From positions 1-35,967 of the forward strand of contig JAJRZL010000001.1 in assembly GCA_024275255.1 (NCBI GenBank): 35,967 nt of DNA, read 5' to 3'. The position numbers were made by a program, and so were the translations under genes. This document shows positions 1 through 8,189 of the stretch, piece by piece. A model generated the notes under the pieces. The model was not told the DNA's origin, made no database searches, and worked only from the letters and a program-made list of their open reading frames with translations. How positions within the stretch are numbered: the stretch's first letter is position 1; every line of letters begins with the position of its first letter. Source of the stretch: Candidatus Zixiibacteriota bacterium (GTDB lineage: Bacteria > Zixibacteria > MSB-5A5 > GN15 > FEB-12).

Positions 1-2
1 AA

Positions 3-635
3 AAAGGAAAAGAGCGTATTCGCGAATTTGTCATGCTTCGCCTCGATAAAGAAGACGGTGGCGATCAATTCTACTATACGTATTTCACCAAGCCATCGGA
101 TGTGTCCAGCCTGACCTTCATGGTACATAAACACGCCGACGCCAACGACAGCCGCTGGATTTATGTTCCCTCGGTCGATCTGGTAAAACAAATTTCCGCC
201 GATGACAAAAACTCCAGCTTTGTCGGGTCGGATTTCACCTATGAAGATGTGTCGGGACGTCACTGGACCGAAGACAACCACACGCTGCTCGGGGATTCCA
301 CCATAAACGGAAAAGCTGTGTGGGTTATTGAATCTATCCCCAAAAAACCATACAAGGGATTTGCAAAAAAGATTTCCTATATCGACAAAGCGACCTATCT
401 CCCCTTAAAGGAAGAGTATTACAATAAAAGAGGGAAACTTGCCCGGGTAATGAAGGCAGAAAAGATTGATACTATCGATGGTATCATTACTATCGTGGAA
501 CGCTCGATGAGGGATGTAAAAAAGAAACGTACCACCTACGTTACGTTTACTGAGATCAAGTACAACACCGGCTTGAAAGAAAACCTGTTTACGGAACGAT
601 ACCTTGTTAATCCCCCAATGGAGTACATAAAGTAA
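3..635 (+). CDS. Outer membrane lipoprotein-sorting protein (LolA-like), 5' truncated by window edge
   Basis: Reading frame is open from base 3 (KGKERIREFVMLRLDKEDGG...), so the ORF at 33 is internal. Sequence resembles the LolA-like family that accompanies RND/MMPL exporters. Confidence 0.7.
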   Translation, partial: KGKERIREFVMLRLDKEDGGDQFYYTYFTKPSDVSSLTFMVHKHADANDSRWIYVPSVDLVKQISADDKNSSFVGSDFTYEDVSGRHWTEDNHTLLGDSTINGKAVWVIESIPKKPYKGFAKKISYIDKATYLPLKEEYYNKRGKLARVMKAEKIDTIDGIITIVERSMRDVKKKRTTYVTFTEIKYNTGLKENLFTERYLVNPPMEYIK

Positions 636-639
636 AAGG

Positions 640-1908
640 ATGCCAACGATGAAAAGGACTATACTCATTTTACTTTTGTTGTTGCTGTCAGCCGTTTCCA
701 CCCATGCGGAAGTACGGATTGACGGGTTTCTCCAGGGATTGTTCGGCGGGCGTCTGGATAATGACAACCCGACAACAACGGAATACACCGCCTCTGAATC
801 CCGGTTGCAACTTCGCGCTCAGCACTGGGGTGACAACGGACAGTTCTTCGGCCGCCTGGATTTTATTTATGATGCCGCCGAAACTACTCCCCGGTACGAC
901 TGGGAACTGCGCGAAGGGTATTTCAAGTTTCGGATGGGGAGTAAGTTCAATTTCAAGGTCGGACGTCAGATTCTCACCTGGGGAACCGGTGATCTTATTT
1001 TTATCAACGATGTATTCGCCAAAGATTACAGCTCCTTCTTTGTGGGACGGGATGACCAGTACCTCAAAGCACCACAAAACGCCCTGCGGGCAGAATATTA
1101 CAGCCCTGTTGGTGATCTGGCGCTGGTCTGGTCACCCCGTTTTGAACCGAACCGCCTTCCCCACGGCAGCCGTCTGAGCTTCTATAACCCCATGATGGGA
1201 GCAATCATCGGTGGTGACAGTCTCCCCCCGGTCCCGGAACCGGAGCCGAAATTCAAGAACGGTGAAATTGCCGCTCGTTTAACACGCACCATAAGTAATT
1301 TCCGAACCGCTTTGTATTTCTACAAGGGGTTCTACAAAAACCCGGTCGGTTTTATCCCCGGTGGAACTCCGGGAACCGGTACTCCGTATTATCCAAAACT
1401 GAATGTCTACGGAGCCTCGGTACGTGGTCAGGTGGTTGGCGGTATTCTCTGGATTGAGGGCGGGTATTTCGATTCGCGCGACGACACTGATGGTGACAAC
1501 CCGTATGTCCCCAACTCTACTGTCCAGGGATTGATGGGGTTTGAACGGCAAATCGCAACCAATCTTACCGCCAATCTCCAGTGGCAGGCAATTTATATGC
1601 TTGACCACGATACGTATGAGATGCAGCAGACAGCCGGCGGGGGATATGTTAAAGACGAAGTATATCATCTGCTGACTACCCGCTGGACCAAGCTGTTGAA
1701 CTCGGAACTGATTAAGCTGTCATTCTTTGCCTTTTATTCTCCCAGTGATGAAGATACCTACATTCGCCTTTCTGCTTCATACAAGTATACCGATGAAGTG
1801 GAATTGATGGTCGGGGGAAATATTTTCGATGGAAATTCCATTGCTACTGATTTTGGTCAGTTCCAGTTAAATGACAATGTGTACGTGAAACTGACATACG
1901 GATTTTAG
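640..1908 (+). CDS. Outer-membrane beta-barrel protein (DUF1302/porin-like)
   Basis: 422 aa with signal peptide (MKRTILILLLLLLSAVSTHA), alternating aromatic/hydrophobic barrel pattern and terminal aromatic residue (KLTYGF). Lies 4 nt after the LolA-like gene. ATG at 640 or 649. Ends in TAG. Confidence 0.7.
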   Translation: MPTMKRTILILLLLLLSAVSTHAEVRIDGFLQGLFGGRLDNDNPTTTEYTASESRLQLRAQHWGDNGQFFGRLDFIYDAAETTPRYDWELREGYFKFRMGSKFNFKVGRQILTWGTGDLIFINDVFAKDYSSFFVGRDDQYLKAPQNALRAEYYSPVGDLALVWSPRFEPNRLPHGSRLSFYNPMMGAIIGGDSLPPVPEPEPKFKNGEIAARLTRTISNFRTALYFYKGFYKNPVGFIPGGTPGTGTPYYPKLNVYGASVRGQVVGGILWIEGGYFDSRDDTDGDNPYVPNSTVQGLMGFERQIATNLTANLQWQAIYMLDHDTYEMQQTAGGGYVKDEVYHLLTTRWTKLLNSELIKLSFFAFYSPSDEDTYIRLSASYKYTDEVELMVGGNIFDGNSIATDFGQFQLNDNVYVKLTYGF

Positions 1909-1930
1909 TATAGCGAGGGAAGAGAAAGAA

Positions 1931-1968
1931 GTTGCCGGGACGGGAAATATTTATCCCGTTTCGGCAAC
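1931..1968 (+). repeat. Intergenic hairpin
   Basis: GTTGCCG-GG-ACGGGA / TCCCGT-TT-CGGCAAC. The GG/TT positions form G-U pairs in RNA, giving about 15 bp. No clear T-run follows. Confidence 0.6.
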
Positions 1969-2007
1969 AAAACATGATTACATGGTGTTATTAAAGAAAG
2001 AGGAAGT

Positions 2008-2208
2008 ATGACACTTGAACATTCAATAAGACTATTTGCCGGGATAATGATACTGCTATCACTGGTATTGTATTATTACGTATCGCCAAAATGGTTACTG
2101 CTGACAGCTTTTGTTGGGCTAAACCTGATACAGTCATCATTTACACACTTTTGCCCGGCGGAAATGGCATTTAAGAAGTTGTTTTTCAGCTCTGAGAAAA
2201 AGCAATAA
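2008..2208 (+). CDS. DUF2892 / YgaP-like small membrane protein
   Basis: 66 aa with two hydrophobic segments and LLTAFVGLNLIQSSFTHFCPAEMAFKKL, the typical DUF2892 C-terminus. Confidence 0.75.
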   Translation: MTLEHSIRLFAGIMILLSLVLYYYVSPKWLLLTAFVGLNLIQSSFTHFCPAEMAFKKLFFSSEKKQ

Positions 2209-2218
2209 CGGAAATACC

Positions 2219-2304
2219 ACTTGGTAGCTTTGCCAGGCGTAATGTTATAAGACATCATTACCCTTTCTCTATTGCGTTCAGGTTTTCCGGCAAAGCTACC
2301 AAGT
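2219..2304. repeat. Long inverted repeat, 16-bp perfect arms with 54-bp spacer
   Basis: ACTTGGTAGCTTTGCC (2219-2234) and GGCAAAGCTACCAAGT (2289-2304). Spacer contains a nested GTAATG...CATTAC hairpin. Confidence 0.8.
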
Positions 2305-2332
2305 TGTGCTTTCCATTGTTGCCTGTATAATG

Positions 2333-2364
2333 AAGCGGTGAACAATATATGCTCACCGCTTTTC
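2333..2364 (+). terminator. Rho-independent terminator
   Basis: AAGCGGTGA acaatatatgc TCACCGCTT TTCT downstream of the DUF2892-like gene. Confidence 0.7.
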
Positions 2365-2389
2365 TCATGGAGGCACTCTCACCTGTCCC

Positions 2390-4429
2390 TCATTCGTGTA
2401 ATGCCAACTGTTCCTTGAATTGCATTGCTTCTGAAATCATGCTCATCAATTCGATGACATCCTTTGAATCAGATTCCATGTTAATCTCTTTGACTAATGT
2501 CATGACATCTTCAAGTTTTGAGCCACGCGCCCAGAAGGACTTACGGAGGATTTCCGCAAATTCTGCCGATGCCGCGGCGAGTTTGAACTGTGGTGAGCAT
2601 TCGTCAAATTCATTAGCAAAGACAGCGGCATGGATATTCTTGTTAATCTCGATTACCTCGTTCGTTTCCGGATCCTTGTACCGAATAAACACAACACCGA
2701 CACGACCGCGAGGGCGGTTCCGATAGAACTTGACTTCATACAACGCTGTCACTTCATGCCCGGCACCAATTTCACCGCCATCTTCTTTGTCATCACGAAA
2801 CCTGTTGTCGGTAACATCACGATTCTCATATCCAAGCAAACGATAACTGCGAACAACATCGGGGTTAAAGTCAACCTGGATTTTTACATCACGAGCAATA
2901 ACCTGGAGTGTTCCGGTCAGGTTCTCGACAAAGATTCGTTTTGTTTCGGCAAGATTATCAACATAGGCATACTGACCGTTGCCTTTATTTCCAAGTTTTT
3001 CCATAAGAATATCGTTGTAGTTGCCCATACCAAATCCAACGGTTGTCAGGGTAATACCTTTTTCCGCATACCGTTTAATCATTTTCAGGATCTCATCGGG
3101 ACCGGTTCGTCCGACATTTGCCACCCCATCACTGCAAAGGATAATGCGGTTGATTTTTCCACGTTCAAAATACCGGTCAGCCATCTCGTATCCAAGACGG
3201 ATACCTTCCTCGGCATTGGTTGCGCCGCCCGGTCGTAGTTGCTCAATAGCGCGAATGATATCCTCTTTATGCCTGATACCGGTCGGCTGTAAAATAACAC
3301 GACCCGTAGAACCATAGACAACAATACCAACCCGGTCACGATATGTCAGTTCATCGAGCAACAACCGCAGTGATTTACGAACCAGCCCAAGCCGATTTTC
3401 ACGCCCCATCGAACCGGAGATATCAACGACAAAAACGAGGTTTGCCGGTTTGCGGTTTTCCGGGCGAACTTCCCTGCCCTTGATACCGATTCGCAACAAG
3501 TCACAGTTTTTACCGAACCTTGATTCTGCCCCCTCAAGAAAGACTCGGAATGTTTCCTCCCAAGGGGCGGGGTAGTTGTAATCAAAGTGATTCACAAATT
3601 CCTCAACACGAACAGCTTCATCGGGCGGGAGACTGCCCCGATTAAGGTATGAGCGAGTCATTACAAAAGAAGCATCGTCAACATCAATGGCAAAGGTCGA
3701 GAGATGGTCATCCTCAGTATCGACAAACGGATTAACTCCGTAATTTTTGAAAAACATGGCATCATACGCTTCACCGTTGACAATAGCGTTTCCACCATGC
3801 GCCGGAGGGTAGTAACTTGAAGTCTCATCAGGAGAAATACGAGGTACTGGTATTGCATGGTTCTTTCTTTTTCTATTTGTTATGTACGTGACTTCACCTG
3901 CTCTATTGCCACCGATAAATACCTTCTTGTCTTCTGTTTTTCTCACCCTGGTTGATTGATTCATGAGATTTTTAACAGAAGTTACCGGAAGAGATGTGAT
4001 TTCCTCTTTTGTTATTGTCTTGCTATTGGATACCCGGTGAATATCAAGCTTGTCCTGTTTACCCTTCACGGTACAGGTTTCATTTTGCTTATCAGTTTTT
4101 CTTGGTAAGGCAAATGATTGCAAAGTAGTAATATCAGCAATCACTTTTACATTTGTTACTTCAAGGGTACAATACTCCCGATGTGTTATCTTCATGGTAT
4201 ATACACCCGGCTCCAAATTGGGAATAGTATATTTCCCATCCAGGTCAGTTACTGCTCCCTTACTGGTACCCACAACAGCAACCGACGCTCCCGCAACAGG
4301 GTTACCGGTGTCTTTATCGGTTATTGTTCCCTCGATTTTCCCGGTAGCAGAAGCCCAAATAAGGGCATTGGCGATGATGAGGATGGGGGTGAGGAATACC
4401 AGCAGTATGACTGTTTTTCTGGTATGCAT
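2390..4429 (-). CDS. VWA (YfbK-type) protein with N-terminal carboxypeptidase-regulatory-like domain
   Basis: FAIDVDDASFVMTRSYLNRGSLPPDEAVRVEEFVNHFDYNYPAPW and MIDAS DISGSMG. N-terminal GTITDKDTGNPVAGASVAVVGTSKGAVTDLDGKYTI domain. Start placed at MHTRKT (4429) because AGGAGGTGGCACATG gives a strong SD; the ORF track start is 4480. Confidence 0.85.
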   Translation of the reverse strand: MHTRKTVILLVFLTPILIIANALIWASATGKIEGTITDKDTGNPVAGASVAVVGTSKGAVTDLDGKYTIPNLEPGVYTMKITHREYCTLEVTNVKVIADITTLQSFALPRKTDKQNETCTVKGKQDKLDIHRVSNSKTITKEEITSLPVTSVKNLMNQSTRVRKTEDKKVFIGGNRAGEVTYITNRKRKNHAIPVPRISPDETSSYYPPAHGGNAIVNGEAYDAMFFKNYGVNPFVDTEDDHLSTFAIDVDDASFVMTRSYLNRGSLPPDEAVRVEEFVNHFDYNYPAPWEETFRVFLEGAESRFGKNCDLLRIGIKGREVRPENRKPANLVFVVDISGSMGRENRLGLVRKSLRLLLDELTYRDRVGIVVYGSTGRVILQPTGIRHKEDIIRAIEQLRPGGATNAEEGIRLGYEMADRYFERGKINRIILCSDGVANVGRTGPDEILKMIKRYAEKGITLTTVGFGMGNYNDILMEKLGNKGNGQYAYVDNLAETKRIFVENLTGTLQVIARDVKIQVDFNPDVVRSYRLLGYENRDVTDNRFRDDKEDGGEIGAGHEVTALYEVKFYRNRPRGRVGVVFIRYKDPETNEVIEINKNIHAAVFANEFDECSPQFKLAAASAEFAEILRKSFWARGSKLEDVMTLVKEINMESDSKDVIELMSMISEAMQFKEQLALHE

Positions 4430-4615
4430 GTGCCACCTCCTGGTTAAAAGTTTTTTGTAACAGCTTCGAGGGGAATACAATTAAGAGACGGTTTTCTTCC
4501 TGAAAATGTTTACTGAAGCCTGAAAAACAGGTAAAAATATATATAAATGTGGATATATGGAACTTCAACAAGAGAGGAACAAAATCAGCTTACATGAATA
4601 ACCGGTATATCATTC

Positions 4616-6835
4616 CTACCCGATTATTCGCAGTTTACCATACTTTGCCATGATACGTTTCAGCCCAACCCCGGCAAATTGTATTTCCAGCACCAACGCT
4701 TCACCGCTACCCTCGGTTTTGAATACTTTCCCCCGTCCAAAAGTCGGATGATGCACAATACGCCCGACACGAATGGCATCCTCTCCTTCATATTCATACT
4801 GCATCCCTGATGCATGGGGCTGTTTATACCCGCCGGACAAAAAAGACTTTCGCCCGGAGCCGGCAGTCGTTGACATATAACTTCGATTCCTATTGTCAAT
4901 AACCTCTACCAGTTCAGGGTCAATTTCTTTTATGAAACGTGAAGGGGTCGTTACTACCGTATTGAAACGATGACGAGTTGTTGAAGATGAGAGGTATAGT
5001 TTTTTCCGGGCGCGGGTAGCGCCAACATAGAACAACCGTCGCTCCTCTTCCAGTGCGAACGGATCATTTACTGTCTGTCCGAGTGGAAATAGTCCTTCTT
5101 CAAGCCCGACCAAAAAGACAACATCATACTCCAACCCTTTTGCTGCATGGAGGGTCATCAGGGTGAGCTTGTCATCATCTTCGGCATACTCATCGAGATT
5201 GGTATATAACGAAATCTCGGCAAGATAATCAGCAAGAACAGCATGAGGGTTCCCCTTCACATAGTCTGCCGTACCTTCGATAAATGCCTCGATATTTTCC
5301 ACACGCGTTTGCCCGAGTATCTTGTCTTCAGCAAGCAACTCCTCAACCAGCTTCAACTCTTTCACCAAGTCCATTACAAGCAAATCGACAGATTTCGTTT
5401 CATGCTGCCTGCGATATGCTTCGATAAACTCCACAAACGAAGAAATGCGTTCCTGTTTCTTCGATAATTCCGGGTACTCTCCAACCTCCTGCATGATTTC
5501 ATACAGTGAGCAATGGTTCTGCGTGGCGAGGGCTTGTATTGCAGCAACGGTGGCATTACCGATACCGCGTTTCGGGTAATTGATAGCGCGCAACAGGGAA
5601 ACATCGTCTTTCATATTGACAATAAGCTTCAGGTATGCCATGAGGTCTTTGATTTCTTTGCGCTGGTAAAACGATATTCCCCCGACAATCTGGTAGGGGA
5701 TGCTCTGACGACGGAGCCGTTCCTCCAAAGGTCGCGACTGGGCATTGGTTCGATAGAGGACTGCCATTTCCTTCAGGGGATACTGCATTCGCTCCTGCAA
5801 CACTTGCTCTACAATACTGGCAGATTCTTCATCGGCGGAGTTTACCAAAAACAGGCTGATTTTATCTCCGCCGGTTTGGTTGGTTCGTAGCGTTTTTTCT
5901 TTCCGCGCGGTATTGTTCTTAATAACCCCCGATGCCGCTTTCAAGATGACATCAGTGGAACGGTAGTTCATTTCCAGCTTGATAACCTCGGCGCCGGGGA
6001 AATCTGTTTCAAAATCAAGAATGTTTCGGATATCCGCACCGCGCCAACCATAAATTGACTGGTCCTCATCACCAACAACGCAGATATTTCGATGCTCTCC
6101 AACAATGCTTTTTAATAACAAGTACTGGACATGGTTCGTGTCCTGGTATTCATCAACCATGATATATCTAAAACGTTGCTGATACTGTTTCCCAATCTCA
6201 GGATTATTTTTCAACAGCCAGACGGTATTAAACAGTAAGTCATCGAAATCCATCGCATTGCATTCACGAAGCCGCTGCTGGTAATACAGATAGAGCTTAG
6301 CGGTGGTTTCTTCAAAATACCCGTTCGCTTCACTGGAATATTGTTCGGGACCGATAAATTGGTTTTTGGCATTGGAAATCTTCCGCAACTGGGCTTTCGC
6401 CGGAAATTGTTCAGTGGAAAGACCCAGCTCCTTGATACAGTTTTTAATCAATGTTTCCGAATCTGCAGCATCAAAAATTGTAAATGACGAATCATACCCC
6501 AACGCCGCTGCTTCACGCCGCAACAGCCGGGCACAGAAGGAATGAAAGGTGGAAATTTGTAATTCCGGGATACTGCTCCCCAGTAACCGGGCGACTCGCT
6601 CTTTCATTTCCTGGGCTGCTTTATTGGTAAAGGTCACTGCCAGCAATTCATACGGGCGGGCAAGCCGGCTGGTCAGGATATACGCCAACCGTCGGGTCAG
6701 CACACGTGTTTTCCCGGAACCAGCCCCGGCAATAACCAGCAACGGACCCTCTGTAGTCGTCACTGCCTGGCGCTGAGCATCATTGAGTTCTTGCAGTAAT
6801 CGATTCATTGTACTGTACCGAATATAGGGGAACAC
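4616..6835 (-). CDS. pcrA: UvrD/PcrA-family ATP-dependent DNA helicase
   Basis: LNDAQRQAV, AGAGSGKTRVLTRR, VDEYQDTN, VVGDEDQSIYGWRGA, TLHAAKGLEYDVVFLVGLEEGLFP and a PcrA-type C-terminus. Start may be MNRLLQ (6811). Confidence 0.95.
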   Translation of the reverse strand: MFPYIRYSTMNRLLQELNDAQRQAVTTTEGPLLVIAGAGSGKTRVLTRRLAYILTSRLARPYELLAVTFTNKAAQEMKERVARLLGSSIPELQISTFHSFCARLLRREAAALGYDSSFTIFDAADSETLIKNCIKELGLSTEQFPAKAQLRKISNAKNQFIGPEQYSSEANGYFEETTAKLYLYYQQRLRECNAMDFDDLLFNTVWLLKNNPEIGKQYQQRFRYIMVDEYQDTNHVQYLLLKSIVGEHRNICVVGDEDQSIYGWRGADIRNILDFETDFPGAEVIKLEMNYRSTDVILKAASGVIKNNTARKEKTLRTNQTGGDKISLFLVNSADEESASIVEQVLQERMQYPLKEMAVLYRTNAQSRPLEERLRRQSIPYQIVGGISFYQRKEIKDLMAYLKLIVNMKDDVSLLRAINYPKRGIGNATVAAIQALATQNHCSLYEIMQEVGEYPELSKKQERISSFVEFIEAYRRQHETKSVDLLVMDLVKELKLVEELLAEDKILGQTRVENIEAFIEGTADYVKGNPHAVLADYLAEISLYTNLDEYAEDDDKLTLMTLHAAKGLEYDVVFLVGLEEGLFPLGQTVNDPFALEEERRLFYVGATRARKKLYLSSSTTRHRFNTVVTTPSRFIKEIDPELVEVIDNRNRSYMSTTAGSGRKSFLSGGYKQPHASGMQYEYEGEDAIRVGRIVHHPTFGRGKVFKTEGSGEALVLEIQFAGVGLKRIMAKYGKLRIIG

Positions 6836-6939
6836 AAGAGGAATGCAATTGCATTTCTATTTTTTTCCTTGTACAATATTTCTATCTTCTCCATATTACC
6901 CTTGAGATGGAAATGTACTTGTAACACGAAAGGTAACCT

Positions 6940-7587
6940 ATGAAAGCAGGAATAAAAATTCTAATACTTTTTGCCCTGACACTTGGTCTCGCATTCACGG
7001 TTTGGGCAGGGGATGACGAAGAGGGCATTCCCCAGATTGATCCTTCCATGATGGCAGCCATGATGCAGCAGGTCAAACAGGTAAAAGCTATCGACTGGAA
7101 CCAGTTGGCAGGGTGCCTGCCGGAAGAACTGGCTGGTTACAAAACCGGCAAACTCGACGGCGGCACAATGAACATGGATAGTCCGACCAACCCGGGACAA
7201 ACATTCAGTCACTCGACGGTCGAGCGTCCTTTCACAAAGGAATCCAAAGACGGGGAAACAAAAGAAATAAAAGTCACTATAATGGATTCCGGCTTAAACC
7301 AGATGATTATGGCTCCATTTCTGATGCACATGGAATACGACTCACCGGATGGCTCTATGAAATGGACGAAGGTCAAAGACAAAAAAGCGGCGCTGATGAT
7401 TGATAAAGATGAGGGCAAAATCGAAGGGGTACACCTCTTCACTATTGTTGCGGACCGTTTGATTGTTATGGTGGAAGGCGACGAGAAAGCCAGTGTCGAT
7501 GAAATCACAGAAATTGCCAACAGCATTGATTACGATTGTCTTGACAACCTGCTTAAAACTGCCGACGACACAAAAGAAAAAGAATAA
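6940..7587 (+). CDS. Secreted protein of unknown function
   Basis: 215 aa with signal peptide (MKAGIKILILFALTLGLAFTVWA). No family recognised. A terminator follows. Confidence 0.7.
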   Translation: MKAGIKILILFALTLGLAFTVWAGDDEEGIPQIDPSMMAAMMQQVKQVKAIDWNQLAGCLPEELAGYKTGKLDGGTMNMDSPTNPGQTFSHSTVERPFTKESKDGETKEIKVTIMDSGLNQMIMAPFLMHMEYDSPDGSMKWTKVKDKKAALMIDKDEGKIEGVHLFTIVADRLIVMVEGDEKASVDEITEIANSIDYDCLDNLLKTADDTKEKE

Positions 7588-7633
7588 AAAAACTACGCCA
7601 AGCTGAAAAAGCAACGACTTTTGACAAGATAAG

Positions 7634-7662
7634 AGGCGAACCGGATACCGGTTCGCCTTTTC
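7634..7662 (+). terminator. Rho-independent terminator
   Basis: AGGCGAACCGG ata CCGGTTCGCCT TTT: 11-bp perfect stem, 3-nt loop. Confidence 0.85.
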
Positions 7663-7680
7663 ATATTTCTCAGGTATAAA

Positions 7681-7708
7681 AAAAACAGGTCCCGCACGAG
7701 ACCTGTTT
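7681..7708 (-). terminator. Rho-independent terminator of rpmA
   Basis: Minus-strand AAACAGGTC tcgtgcgg GACCTGTTT followed by a T-run. Confidence 0.75.
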
Positions 7709-7728
7709 ATCTGTTACGAAAAAATCTT

Positions 7729-7980
7729 TTATTCGTACACCGAGACTCGTTTACGGTCACGCCCTACCCGCTCAAATTTTACCACACCGGTAATCTTGGC
7801 AAACAGGGTGCAATCTTTACCAACGCCAACATTGTAGCCGGGTTTTATTTTTGTACCGCATTGACGAACAATAATGGAGCCCGCCGGTACTGCCTGACCG
7901 CTATAAACTTTGGTTCCCCGCCGCTGACCGGCTGAGTCACGTCCATTCTTGGAAGAACCAACACCTTTTTTATGAGCCAT
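7729..7980 (-). CDS. rpmA: 50S ribosomal protein L27
   Basis: [44 protein letters not shown]..., canonical bL27. Confidence 0.98.
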   Translation of the reverse strand: MAHKKGVGSSKNGRDSAGQRRGTKVYSGQAVPAGSIIVRQCGTKIKPGYNVGVGKDCTLFAKITGVVKFERVGRDRKRVSVYE

Positions 7981-7995
7981 ATCTGACCTCTATAC

Positions 7996-8118
7996 CTATC
8001 GTTTTTTTCTTACCAGGGCGGTTACCCGCCGTTTCTCACTGCTATCGGCTCCAGAGCCGAAAAGAGACAGCCAGTAATTATAATCAGTTATCCCCAAAAG
8101 GCAAGCAAAATATGCCAC
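7996..8118 (-). CDS. Possible small ORF, 40 aa, GTG start
   Basis: Read by hand: MAYFACLLGITDYNYWLSLFGSGADSSEKRRVTALVRKKR*. Preceded by GGGAGGAGG about 5-7 nt upstream of the GTG. Not in the ORF track. Confidence 0.3.
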   Translation of the reverse strand: MAYFACLLGITDYNYWLSLFGSGADSSEKRRVTALVRKKR

Positions 8119-8189
8119 TTTCACTCCTCCTCCCAAGGGACCGTTTACAAAGGACGCCGAAGAGATGTAATGTGTTATATCTTACGCAC

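Noticed and set aside
2630-3238. 202-aa plus-strand ORF within the VWA gene
   Set aside because: Antisense to a clear VWA/YfbK-like protein; no independent support.
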